DNA from: Streptomyces sp. CMB-StM0423
GTDB lineage: Bacteria > Actinomycetota > Actinomycetes > Streptomycetales > Streptomycetaceae
Direction: 5' to 3'
Assembly: GCF_002847285.1 (NCBI RefSeq)
Contig: NZ_CP025407.1
Span: 6,513,001-6,577,000 of the forward strand
Length of the DNA stretch: 64,000 bases
Positions 49,248-59,725 of the stretch are shown one piece after another; positions within the stretch are counted from its first letter, which is position 1, and each line of letters begins with the position of its first letter. The position numbers were made by a program, and so were the translations under genes. The notes below the pieces were generated by a model, which saw nothing but the letters and a program-made list of their open reading frames with translations, had not been told where the DNA came from and searched no databases.

Positions 49248-51971
49248 TCAGTGCGCGGCCGACTCCCAGTCCCGGCCGACGCCCACCGCGACGTCCAGGG
49301 GCGCCCGCAGGGACACCGCGCCGGCCATCTCGCGGCGTACCAGCTCCTCCACTCGCTCGCGCTCGCCCGGCGCCACCTCCAGCACGACTTCGTCGTGCAC
49401 CTGGAGCAGCAGCCGCGTCTGCAGCGACGCCGCCGTCAGCGCCCGGTCCACCCGCAGCATCGCGAGCTTCACGATGTCCGCCGCCGTGCCCTGGATCGGC
49501 GCGTTGAGCGCCATCCGCTCGGCCATCTCGCGCCGCTGGCGGTTGTCGCTGTTGAGGTCGGGCAGGTAGCGGCGGCGGCCGAACATCGTCTCCGTGTAGC
49601 CCGTCGCCCGCGCCTCGTCGACGACGCGGCGCAGATAGTCCCGTACGCCGCCGAAGCGCTCGAAGTAGTTCTCCATCAGCTTGCGGGCCTCGGCCGCCTC
49701 GATGCCGAGCTGCTGCGAGAGGCCGAACGCGGACAGACCGTAGGCCAGTCCGTACGACATCGCCTTGATCTTCCGCCGCATCTCGGCGTCGACCTCGGTG
49801 CGCGGCACCGCGAACACCTGCGAGGCGACCGTGTCGTGCAGGTCCTCGCCGGAGGCGAACGCCTCGATCAGGCCCTCGTCCTCCGACAGATGGGCCATCA
49901 CGCGCAGCTCGATCTGGCTGTAGTCGGCGGTCAGCAGGGACTCGTACCCCTCGCCGACGACGAAGCCGCGCCGGATCGCCCGGCCCTCGTCGGTACGGAT
50001 GGGCACGTTCTGCAGGTTCGGATCGGTGGAGGACAGCCGGCCGGTGGCGGCGACGGTCTGGCTGAACGTGGTGTGGATCCGGCCGTCCGCCGCGATGGTC
50101 TTGATCAGCCCCTCGACCGTGGAGCGCAGCCGGGCCTGCTCGCGGTGGCGCAGCATGATGACCGGCAGCTCGTGGTCGGTCTTGGTGGCGAGCCAGGCCA
50201 GCGCGTCGGCGTCGGTCGTGTAGCCCGTCTTGGTCTTCTTCGTCTTCGGCAGGTCCAGCTCGCCGAAGAAGACCTCCTGCAACTGCTTGGGCGAACCGAG
50301 GTTGAACTCGTGCCCCACCGCGTCGTGCGCCTCCCGGACGGCCTGCTGCACCGCGCCGGCGAACTGCTCCTCCATGGCCTCCAGATGGGCCCGGTCGACG
50401 GCGACGCCGGCCCGCTCCATCCCCGCCAGCACCGCGGAGACCGGCAGCTCCATGTCGCCCAGCAGCTCCGCCGCGCCGACCTGCGCCAGCTTCTCCGACA
50501 GCGCTTCGCCGAGGTCCAGGACCGTACGGGCCGTGCGCATCAGCGCGTCCCGCTCGGCCGCCTCCTGGTCGCCCTCCGCGCCGTCGAGGCCCAGCTCCAG
50601 TTGCCCGTCGGCCGCCGGGGGCTCCAACTCGCGGCCCAGATAGGCGATCGACAGCGCGTCGAGCGCGAACGTCCGCCGTCCTGGCGTGACCAGATAGGCG
50701 GCCAGGGCCGTGTCCATCGCCACGCCCTCGACCGTCCAGCCGTGCTCGGCGAAGACGCGCATCGCGCTCTTGGCGTCGTGCACCGTCTTGGCGCTGCCGG
50801 CGTCCGCGAGCCAGCCCGCGAACGCCTGCTCATCCGCGGCGTCCAGCCGGGCCGGGTCGAACCACGCCGCAGGACCCTCCGCGGTGGCCAGCGCGACCTC
50901 GGTGACGCTGCCGACGCCCAGTTGCCAGGTGCCGACGGTGGCCATGCCGAGGGGCGCAGAGCCGTGCTCGGCGAGCCACGGCGCCAGCTCGCCCGTCGCC
51001 AGCACCCGGCCGTCGACCTGCACGCCGGGCTCGGGCTCGACCTCCGCCTCGGCGGCGCCCGGGTCGGCGTTGAACAGCCGCTCGCGGAAGTTGGGGTTGC
51101 GGAACTCCAGGGCGTCCATGACGACCTGGAGCGACGCCCGGTCGTACGGCTTGCGCTCCAGGCCCTCGGGTCCCGTGGGCAGCTCGACCGCGCGGTCCAG
51201 CTCGGTCAGCCGGCGGTTGAGCTTCACCGCGTCGAGGTGGTCGCGCAGGTTCTGCCCGGCCTTGCCCTTGACCTCCTCGGCGCGCTCGGCCAGCTCCGCG
51301 AACGACCCGAACTGCTTGATCCACTTGGCCGCGGTCTTCTCGCCGACGCCCGGGATGCCCGGCAGGTTGTCGGAGGGGTCGCCGCGCAGGGCGGCGAAGT
51401 CCGGGTACTGCGCGGGCGTCAGGCCGTACCGCTCCTCGACCTTCTGCGGGGTGAAGCGGGTCAGCTCGGAGACGCCCTTGGTGGGATACAGCACCGTCAC
51501 ATGGTCGGAGACGAGCTGGAAGGAGTCCCGGTCGCCGGTGACGATCAGCACCTCGAACCCGGCCGCCTCGGCCTGCGTGGCCAGCGTGGCGATCACGTCG
51601 TCCGCCTCGAAGCCCTCGACGGCGAAGCGCGGCACGTTCATCGCGTCCAGCAGCTCGCCGATCAGCTCGACCTGGCCCTTGAAGTCGTCGGGCGTCGCCG
51701 ACCGGTTCGCCTTGTAGTCCGCGAACTCCGCGGAGCGCCAGGTCTTGCGCGAGACGTCGAAGGCGACGGCCAGATGCGTCGGCGCCTCGTCACGCAACGT
51801 GTTCGACAGCATCGACGTGAAGCCGTAGATCGCATTGGTGACCTGCCCGCTGACGGTGGAGAAGTTCTCCGCGGGTAGGGCGAAGAACGCCCTGTATGCC
51901 AGGGAATGTCCGTCCAGCAGCATCAGGCGGGGGCTGCTGGGGTTACGGGGTTTCGATGCGTTCTCGGCCAC
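49248..51971 (-). CDS. polA: DNA polymerase I
   Basis: PolA fills gaps and removes RNA primers. The 907-residue protein has an N-terminal 5'-nuclease domain (LMLLDGHSLAYRAFF, FEADDVIATLA), a middle exonuclease-like domain and the polymerase domain. Polymerase motifs are A (LLTADYSQIELRVMAHLS), B (RKIKAMSYGLAYGLSAFG) and C (LLLQVHDEVVLEV). The middle domain lacks the DxE metal pair in the first exonuclease motif (it reads LGMATVGTWQ), so proofreading is probably absent, as in other actinobacterial PolA. A GTG at 51971 is taken as start, five bases from a large inverted repeat. Confidence 0.95.
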   Translation of the reverse strand: MAENASKPRNPSSPRLMLLDGHSLAYRAFFALPAENFSTVSGQVTNAIYGFTSMLSNTLRDEAPTHLAVAFDVSRKTWRSAEFADYKANRSATPDDFKGQVELIGELLDAMNVPRFAVEGFEADDVIATLATQAEAAGFEVLIVTGDRDSFQLVSDHVTVLYPTKGVSELTRFTPQKVEERYGLTPAQYPDFAALRGDPSDNLPGIPGVGEKTAAKWIKQFGSFAELAERAEEVKGKAGQNLRDHLDAVKLNRRLTELDRAVELPTGPEGLERKPYDRASLQVVMDALEFRNPNFRERLFNADPGAAEAEVEPEPGVQVDGRVLATGELAPWLAEHGSAPLGMATVGTWQLGVGSVTEVALATAEGPAAWFDPARLDAADEQAFAGWLADAGSAKTVHDAKSAMRVFAEHGWTVEGVAMDTALAAYLVTPGRRTFALDALSIAYLGRELEPPAADGQLELGLDGAEGDQEAAERDALMRTARTVLDLGEALSEKLAQVGAAELLGDMELPVSAVLAGMERAGVAVDRAHLEAMEEQFAGAVQQAVREAHDAVGHEFNLGSPKQLQEVFFGELDLPKTKKTKTGYTTDADALAWLATKTDHELPVIMLRHREQARLRSTVEGLIKTIAADGRIHTTFSQTVAATGRLSSTDPNLQNVPIRTDEGRAIRRGFVVGEGYESLLTADYSQIELRVMAHLSEDEGLIEAFASGEDLHDTVASQVFAVPRTEVDAEMRRKIKAMSYGLAYGLSAFGLSQQLGIEAAEARKLMENYFERFGGVRDYLRRVVDEARATGYTETMFGRRRYLPDLNSDNRQRREMAERMALNAPIQGTAADIVKLAMLRVDRALTAASLQTRLLLQVHDEVVLEVAPGERERVEELVRREMAGAVSLRAPLDVAVGVGRDWESAAH

Positions 51972-51975
51972 GGCT

Positions 51976-52035
51976 CCGATCCTGCCATGCCGCACCGACA
52001 ACGGAGCCCGTGACGGTGCGGCATGGCAGGATCGG
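51976..52035. repeat. 22-bp-arm perfect inverted repeat in the polA/molybdopterin oxidoreductase divergent promoter
   Basis: The arms 51976-51997 and 52014-52035 are exact reverse complements (arm begins CCGATCCTGCCATGCC) with a 16-bp spacer. The repeat fills almost the whole gap: it ends five bases before the polA start codon and 34 before the other start. Each gene therefore has the same 22-bp element in the same orientation relative to itself, suggesting duplicated promoter or operator sequence. Confidence 0.9.
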
Positions 52036-52069
52036 TCCCGTACGCCCCACACCAGAAAGGGTGACCGCC

Positions 52070-54400
<2,331 letters not shown>

Positions 54401-54419
54401 AGGACGGAGCCGGGCGCGC

Positions 54420-54869
54420 ATGGGCGAGCACACCACGAAGTTCCCCCGAGAGATCCTCGACGAGTTCGCCGGCGTCGGCGTCGACCTGGAGAAGCTGTTC
54501 TCCGCCGGCGCCCTCGGGCAGCGCATGGGCCTGCGGGTGCTGGAGGCGGCGCCCGAGCGGGTCGTGGGCACGCTGCCCGTGGAGGGCAACACGCAGCCGT
54601 ACGGGCTGCTGCACGGCGGCGCCTCCGCGGTGCTCGCCGAGACCCTCGGCTCCGTCGGCGCGATGCTGCACGGCGGCCCGGCGAAGGTCGCGGTCGGCGT
54701 CGACCTCAACTGCACCCACCACCGGGGTCTGCGCGCCGGCGTGGTCACCGGCGTCGCCACCCCGCTGCACCGCGGCCGGTCCACCGCGACGTACGAGATC
54801 GTCGTCAGCGACGAGGAGGGCCGCCGGGTGTGCACCGCACGGCTCACCTGCCTGCTGCGCGACGCCTGA
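54420..54869 (+). CDS. PaaI-type hotdog-fold thioesterase
   Basis: This 149-residue protein has the PaaI/EntH hotdog motif GLLHGGASAVLAETLGS with the catalytic region of the central helix, and VGVDLNCTHHRGLRAGVVTG before it closes. It should hydrolyse a small acyl-CoA or aryl-CoA thioester, or proofread a carrier protein. It follows the molybdopterin oxidoreductase by 19 bases and is likely cotranscribed with it. Substrate unknown. The ATG at 54420 follows GGACGGAGC. Confidence 0.9.
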   Translation: MGEHTTKFPREILDEFAGVGVDLEKLFSAGALGQRMGLRVLEAAPERVVGTLPVEGNTQPYGLLHGGASAVLAETLGSVGAMLHGGPAKVAVGVDLNCTHHRGLRAGVVTGVATPLHRGRSTATYEIVVSDEEGRRVCTARLTCLLRDA

Positions 54870-54952
54870 CCCCGCGGCGGACCGGACCACGGCGGCGGTC
54901 GGAGCGGTCGGAGGAAGCGCCTACCCGGACCGCCGGCCGCCGCCGGGCGGCG

Positions 54953-55255
54953 TCAGTGGCGCGGCGCCCTCAGCCCGTCCCTGACGACGACCTTCTTCAC
55001 CGGCCCGCGGTCCCCGCGGGCGTGCGTCCGCTCGGCCTTCTTGCAGTGCCCCCGGGGCACGTCCTTCACGTGCACCCGCTTGCCGGCCTGACCCGCCTGG
55101 CCGGCCGGACCGTGCGAGACGTGCTTGGCCTGCGTCGCGCACGGGCGCTGCGGCGCGGCGTGCCCGTCGGCGGCGCTCGCCGCACCCGCGGTGCCCAGCA
55201 GGACCGCCAGCGCCGCGACGGCGGTGACCGCGGCGCGCTTCATCGTGACGTTCAT
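54953..55255 (-). CDS. Small secreted basic protein, unrecognised
   Basis: This 100-residue protein has a clear signal peptide (MNVTMKRAAVTAVAALAVLLG, cleaved after ASAA). The mature part is short, rich in His, Lys, Gly and Pro (HGPAGQAGQAGKRVHVKD, PVKKVVVRDG) with two cysteines (RPCAT and HCKKA) that could pair. I do not recognise a family; mature charge is strongly basic. Tandem 11-bp repeats lie upstream on its promoter side (55442-55462). It is convergent with the thioesterase gene. A function such as an extracellular ligand or wall-binding peptide is only a guess. Confidence 0.65.
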   Translation of the reverse strand: MNVTMKRAAVTAVAALAVLLGTAGAASAADGHAAPQRPCATQAKHVSHGPAGQAGQAGKRVHVKDVPRGHCKKAERTHARGDRGPVKKVVVRDGLRAPRH

Positions 55256-55695
55256 GATGAGATATCCCTTCCGTGCCGGTCCGTCCGGCACGGGCACCAC
55301 CTTCGACCGCGCCGCCCGCAGGTCCGAACTCCCGCCGCCCGCCCGCGTGTCCCGCCGCGGGACACCGCCGCGGTGCCGGGGATAAGAAGCCCATGAGAAT
55401 CGCTCACCCGATACGCTCAGACCGGCCGCCCCCGGGGCCGTCCGCTCTCATCCCGCTCTCATGCTTCTCAGCACCCCCTCACCCTGGCGGCGCCGACGTC
55501 CCGTGCGGAATTCACCCGTCCGGGCGGTGAGAGGCAGTGCCCGGGACGGGATCCCGCAGGTCTGCCCCGGCGCCCCGAGGTCGCTGTGACCAGCGCCACT
55601 CGGCGTGAATCAAACTAGCTATGACCTGCACGTTTAACGAACATGCCGCGCGGGTACGTTGCTCGTCTCACAAACGCCTTCTAGCCTCGGGGCGC
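55256..55695. other. Divergent promoter region before the sulfation operon
   Basis: This 440-bp gap carries promoters for the small secreted protein (leftward) and the sulfation operon (rightward). It contains the 11-bp direct repeats at 55442 and a locally AT-rich stretch around 55610-55640. An ATG at 55621 is in frame with the sulfotransferase but adds an unlikely 25-residue start. No other gene is seen. Confidence 0.55.
55442..55462. promoter_or_regulatory. Tandem 11-bp repeats, candidate response-regulator site
   Basis: CCGCTCTCAT occurs at 55442-55451 and 55453-55462, exactly one 11-bp period, and a diverged third copy (TTCTCAGC) follows in phase. Read toward the small secreted protein these are ATGAGAGCGG repeats. 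OmpR-class regulators such as PhoP bind 11-bp direct repeats. The regulator here is unknown. Confidence 0.45.
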
Positions 55696-57060
55696 ATGAA
55701 CCTCCTCCGGAAGCTCAATCACAAGCTCGGCGCAACCACGGGTTTCGAGATCCGCAAGGCCGGGCTGCCGCATGCGCCTGCCCCGAAACCCGCCCCGATC
55801 CAGGAGCCCGCGGAGCCGAAGCCTGTCGCGCAGGTCGCGTACCGCCCCCCGGAGGATCCCGAAGTCGACCGGCTGCTCCGGCGGCCGGTGTTCATCATGT
55901 CGCCGGTACGCTCCGGCTCCACCCTGCTGCGCCTGCTCCTCAACGCGCACTCGCGCCTGCACTCCGCGCACGAGCTGCACTTCCGCCGGCTGGAGGTCAC
56001 CACCAGCACCAAGCTCGCCGAGCGCGCCATGGCCGAGCTCGGCCTGGAGCGCGGCGACCTGGAGCACCTGATCTGGGACCGGGTGCTCCACCGTGAGCTG
56101 GTGCGCTCCGGCAAGGACTTCCTGGTGGAGAAGACGCCCAGCAACACCTTCGCGTACAAGCGCATCGCCGCCTGCTGGCCCGACGCCCGGTTCATCTTCC
56201 TGCTCCGCCACCCCGCCTCCATCGCCCGCTCCTGGTACGAGGCCGACCCGGAGAAGCGCACCGAGGAGGAGGCCGCCCTCGACGCGCTGCGCTACATGCG
56301 CGCCACCGAACGCGCCCGCCAGGCCCTGCCGGGGCACGTCGTGCGCTACGAGGAGCTGACCGACGACCCCGAGTCGGCCATGAAGGGCATCTGCTCCTAC
56401 CTGGAGATCGACTTCGAGCCCGGCATGCTCGACTACGGCTCCCAGAACCAGGCCGGCTACAAGAAGGGCCTCGGCGACTGGAAGGACAAGATCCGCAGCG
56501 GCCAGGTACAGGCCGGCCGCGCGCTGCCCGCCGCCGAGGAGATCCCCGAGCCGCTGCGCGAGATCAGCGCCGCCTGGGGCTACGTCGAGGGCCGGGCGGA
56601 GGACCGGGACGCCGCGGCCGCCGGCCGCGAGCCGCACGCCGAGATCGCCGAGGTCTGGCCCCGTGACGGCGCCGTCCGCCTCACCGGCAGCCTGCACGGC
56701 GTCACCGACGGCGGCGCCGGCCCCTGGGAGATGCTCCTCGTCCGGCGCGACCAGGAGGACCAGCAGTTGCGCTATCCGGCGGAGCTTGCCGACGGCGGGT
56801 TCGACGTCACGGTGCCCGTCGCCGACCTGGCGCCCGCGGGGCTCACCACCCCGGCCCAGTGGGACATCCACCTGGCCGCGGGCGAGGGCGACGCGGAGGT
56901 CCGGCTGCGCGCCGGCCGCCACCTCGACGGGATCACCGGCAAGAAGAACATCATGGTCTTCCCCGGCCAGCCCGCCCGGATCGACGGCGCGGACGTCGAG
57001 GTCAAGCCGTACTACACCATCAAGGACAACCTCTCCGTCGAGGTACTGCCGGCCTCATGA
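55696..57060 (+). CDS. PAPS-dependent sulfotransferase with C-terminal beta-rich domain
   Basis: This 454-residue protein transfers sulfate from PAPS to an acceptor. The 5'-phosphosulfate loop SPVRSGSTLLRLLL is at residues 69-82 and the 3'-phosphate motif FLLRHPASIARSW lies near 165-178. Both are essential parts of the sulfotransferase fold (about 60-300). Residues from about 315 to the end form a beta-rich module (IAEVWPRDGAVRLTGSLHG, WDIHLAAGEGDAEVRLRAG) ending in TIKDNLSVEVLP. I recall similar modules on actinobacterial wall-polymer transferases. The start overlaps the downstream glycosyltransferase by four bases at the 3' end. The ATG at 55696 is preferred over one at 55621. Confidence 0.85.
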   Translation: MNLLRKLNHKLGATTGFEIRKAGLPHAPAPKPAPIQEPAEPKPVAQVAYRPPEDPEVDRLLRRPVFIMSPVRSGSTLLRLLLNAHSRLHSAHELHFRRLEVTTSTKLAERAMAELGLERGDLEHLIWDRVLHRELVRSGKDFLVEKTPSNTFAYKRIAACWPDARFIFLLRHPASIARSWYEADPEKRTEEEAALDALRYMRATERARQALPGHVVRYEELTDDPESAMKGICSYLEIDFEPGMLDYGSQNQAGYKKGLGDWKDKIRSGQVQAGRALPAAEEIPEPLREISAAWGYVEGRAEDRDAAAAGREPHAEIAEVWPRDGAVRLTGSLHGVTDGGAGPWEMLLVRRDQEDQQLRYPAELADGGFDVTVPVADLAPAGLTTPAQWDIHLAAGEGDAEVRLRAGRHLDGITGKKNIMVFPGQPARIDGADVEVKPYYTIKDNLSVEVLPAS

Positions 57061-58238
57061 AGATCCGCTATCTGCTCATGCACGCCTACGGCACCGGCGG
57101 GACCATCCGCACCGTGTTCAACCAGGCCGGGTCCATGGCCGCCGCGGGCCACGACGTCGAGATCGCCAGCATGCAGCGCACCCGCGACGAGTTCCACTTC
57201 CCCCTCCACCCGGAGGTCACCGTCACCACCCTGGTCGACCAGCGGCCCGGCGTCCGCGAGGCGGAGCTGGCCGCGGCCGGCCCCCGGGCGGCGGAGAAGC
57301 GCGTCGAGCGCGAGGGCCAGCCGCCGCGGCACATCCCGTCGGGGGAGTTCGCGTACGAGCGCTACAACCGCCACATCGAGGACACCGTCATCGACTGGCT
57401 GGAGCGGCAGCGCGACGCGGTGATCGTCCCGACCCGCCCCGGGCTGAACTTCCTCACCGCCCGGTTCACCCCGCGCTCCTGCCACAAGATCGCCCAGGAG
57501 CACATGAACCTGGGCACGCACCCGTCGGACATCCGCACCGCCATCCAGCGCGAGTACCCCCGGTTCGACGCCGTCGCCGTCCTCACCCACGGTGACCGCG
57601 AGGACTACCAGGAGCTGCTGCCCGGCACCCGCGTCGTCCGCATCCCCAACGCCGTGCACACCGGCGACAAGAAACTGACCACCTACGCGGAACACATCGC
57701 CGTGGCCGCCGGCCGGCTCTTCCCCCAGAAGGGCTTCGACATGCTGATCCCCGCGTGGGCGCAGCTCGTGGAGAAGTTCCCCGACTGGCAGTTGCGCATT
57801 TTCGGCACCGGCGAGAAGAAGGCCGAGCTGCGCCGGCTGATCGACGAGAACCACCTGTACAACCACGTCTTTCTGATGGGGCACACGCACAAACTGGACG
57901 ACGAACTTGCGAGAGCATCGTTTTATGTGCTCAGCTCGCGGTTCGAGGGCCTGCCCATGGTGATGATCGAATCGATGACCCACGGACTCCCCGTGGTCAG
58001 CTTCGACTGCCCGACGGGCCCCGCCGACGTGCTCACCCACGGGAAGGACGGGCTGCTGGTGCCCCGGAAGGACGTGGACGGGCTCGCCGAGGCCATGGGG
58101 CAGCTCATGGACGACGAGGGCCTACGGGCCGACATGGGAGCGGCGGCACTGCAGACGTCGCGCTCCTACACTCCCGAGGCGGTCCATCCGCAGTGGGAGG
58201 CACTTTTCGAGGAGATTCACGGGAGTGGGAGTGCCTGA
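57057..58238 (+). CDS. Glycosyltransferase family 4
   Basis: This 393-residue GT-B enzyme has an N-terminal Rossmann domain starting YLLMHAYGTGGTIRTVFNQAG (acceptor side) and a C-terminal nucleotide-sugar domain. The donor domain has AAGRLFPQKGFDMLIPAW, LRIFGTGEKKAELRRLI, VFLMGHTHKLDDELARA and the EX7E motif in SRFEGLPMVMIESMTHGLPVV. No signal or membrane span, so it works on the inner face. Its ATG overlaps the sulfotransferase stop and its end overlaps cysC by 14 bases, so it is certainly in the sulfation operon. It probably builds the glycan or glycolipid that is then sulfated. Confidence 0.93.
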   Translation: MKIRYLLMHAYGTGGTIRTVFNQAGSMAAAGHDVEIASMQRTRDEFHFPLHPEVTVTTLVDQRPGVREAELAAAGPRAAEKRVEREGQPPRHIPSGEFAYERYNRHIEDTVIDWLERQRDAVIVPTRPGLNFLTARFTPRSCHKIAQEHMNLGTHPSDIRTAIQREYPRFDAVAVLTHGDREDYQELLPGTRVVRIPNAVHTGDKKLTTYAEHIAVAAGRLFPQKGFDMLIPAWAQLVEKFPDWQLRIFGTGEKKAELRRLIDENHLYNHVFLMGHTHKLDDELARASFYVLSSRFEGLPMVMIESMTHGLPVVSFDCPTGPADVLTHGKDGLLVPRKDVDGLAEAMGQLMDDEGLRADMGAAALQTSRSYTPEAVHPQWEALFEEIHGSGSA

Positions 58239-58800
58239 CAACGCACCCGGCGCCGACGGCGTACACGCGCGCGGCGCCACGATCTGGCTCACCGGCCTGC
58301 CCAGCGCCGGCAAGACGACGCTGGCGCGCACCTTCGGCGAGCGGCTCCAGGACGCCGGCCACCGGGTGGAGGTGCTGGACGGCGACGAGATCCGGGAATT
58401 CCTCACCGCCGGCCTCGGCTTCTCCCGGGTGGACCGCCACACCAACGTGCAGCGCATCGGCTTCGTCGCCGAGCTTCTCGCGTCGCACGGCGTCAAGGTC
58501 CTCGTGCCGGTGATCGCCCCGTACGCGGACAGCCGCGAGGCGGTGCGCAAGCGCCACCAGACGGAGGGTACGACGTATGTGGAGGTGCACGTGGCCACGC
58601 CCGTCGACGTCTGCGCCGAGCGCGACGTGAAGGGCCTCTACGCGAAGCAGGCGGCCGGCGAGATCTCCGGACTCACCGGCGTGGACGACCCGTACGAGCC
58701 GCCCGCGGACCCCGATCTGCGCATCCCCACGCACGAGCAGAGTGTCGAAGAATCCGCGGCGATGCTTCACGCCGCACTGGTGGAACGAGGTCTCGCATGA
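58225..58800 (+). CDS. cysC: Adenylylsulfate (APS) kinase
   Basis: CysC phosphorylates APS to PAPS, the sulfate donor. The 191-residue kinase has the P-loop TGLPSAGKTTLAR (about 26-37), the APS-binding region DGDEIREFL and GLGFSRVDRHTNVQRIG, and VIAPYADSREAVR. It is a stand-alone kinase rather than fused to CysN. A GTG at 58225 is chosen; a second GTG six bases later is possible. It overlaps cysD by four bases. Its partner here is a sulfotransferase rather than a PAPS reductase. Confidence 0.95.
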   Translation: MGVPDNAPGADGVHARGATIWLTGLPSAGKTTLARTFGERLQDAGHRVEVLDGDEIREFLTAGLGFSRVDRHTNVQRIGFVAELLASHGVKVLVPVIAPYADSREAVRKRHQTEGTTYVEVHVATPVDVCAERDVKGLYAKQAAGEISGLTGVDDPYEPPADPDLRIPTHEQSVEESAAMLHAALVERGLA

Positions 58801-59723
58801 GCCAGTTCGAGCAGGCCGCCGCCCAGGACTTCCAGTTGCCGCACCTGGACGTGCTGGAGTCCGAGGCGGTGCACATCTTCCGCGAGGTCGCGGGGGAGTT
58901 CGAGCGTCCGGTGATTCTCTTCTCCGGCGGCAAGGACTCCATCGTGATGCTCCACCTGGCGCTGAAGGCGTTCGCGCCGGCCCCGCCGCCGTTCGCGCTC
59001 CTGCACGTCGACACGGGGCACAACTTCCCCGAGGTGCTGGAGTACCGCGACCGCGTCGCCGCGCAGCACAACCTGCGGCTGCACGTCGCCTCCGTCCAGG
59101 ACTTCATCGACCGCGGCGAGCTCAAGGAGCGCGCCGACGGCACCCGCAACCCGCTGCAGACCGTGCCGCTGCTGCGCGCCATCGAGGAGGCCCGCTACGA
59201 CGCGGTCTTCGGCGGCGGCCGCCGCGACGAGGAGAAGGCCCGCGCCAAGGAGCGCATCTTCTCCCTGCGCGACGAGTTCGGCGGCTGGGACCCGCGCCGC
59301 CAGCGCCCCGAGCTGTGGCAGCTCTACAACGGCAAGCACGCCGTCGGCGAGCACGTCCGGGTCTTCCCGCTGTCCAACTTCACCGAGCTGGACGTCTGGC
59401 AGTACATCGCCCGCGAGAAGATCGTGCTCCCGGAGATCTACTACGCGCACCGCCGCGAGGTCTTCCTCCGCAGCGGCATGTGGCTCGCCCCCGGCGAGTG
59501 GGGCGGCGCCAAGCAGGGCGAGCGCGTCGAGACCCGCACGGTGCGCTACCGCACCGTCGGCGACATGTCCTGCACCGGTGCCGTCGACTCCGACGCCGAC
59601 ACCATCGAGAAGGTCATCGCCGAGATCGCCGCCACCCGCCTCACCGAGCGCGGCGCCACCAGGGCCGACGACAAGATGTCCGAGGCCGCCATGGAAGACC
59701 GCAAGCGCGAAGGCTACTTCTGA
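58797..59723 (+). CDS. cysD: Sulfate adenylyltransferase subunit 2 (small subunit)
   Basis: CysD is the catalytic subunit that adenylates sulfate, driven by the CysN GTPase. The PP-loop FSGGKDSIVMLHLALKAF near residue 40 is the ATP-pyrophosphatase signature. LLHVDTGHNFPEVLEYRD and GGGRRDEEKARAKER follow as in the family. At 308 residues it has the normal length. Two bases separate its stop from the cysN start, so the subunits are made together. The sequence ends in the usual MEDRKREGYF. Confidence 0.97.
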   Translation: MSQFEQAAAQDFQLPHLDVLESEAVHIFREVAGEFERPVILFSGGKDSIVMLHLALKAFAPAPPPFALLHVDTGHNFPEVLEYRDRVAAQHNLRLHVASVQDFIDRGELKERADGTRNPLQTVPLLRAIEEARYDAVFGGGRRDEEKARAKERIFSLRDEFGGWDPRRQRPELWQLYNGKHAVGEHVRVFPLSNFTELDVWQYIAREKIVLPEIYYAHRREVFLRSGMWLAPGEWGGAKQGERVETRTVRYRTVGDMSCTGAVDSDADTIEKVIAEIAATRLTERGATRADDKMSEAAMEDRKREGYF

Positions 59724-59725
59724 TC

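Noticed and set aside
55621..55695. Upstream ATG extending the sulfotransferase by 25 residues
   Set aside because: The extension (MTCTFNEHAARVRC) is not protein-like, and the ATG at 55696 gives the expected MNLLRKLNHKLG start.
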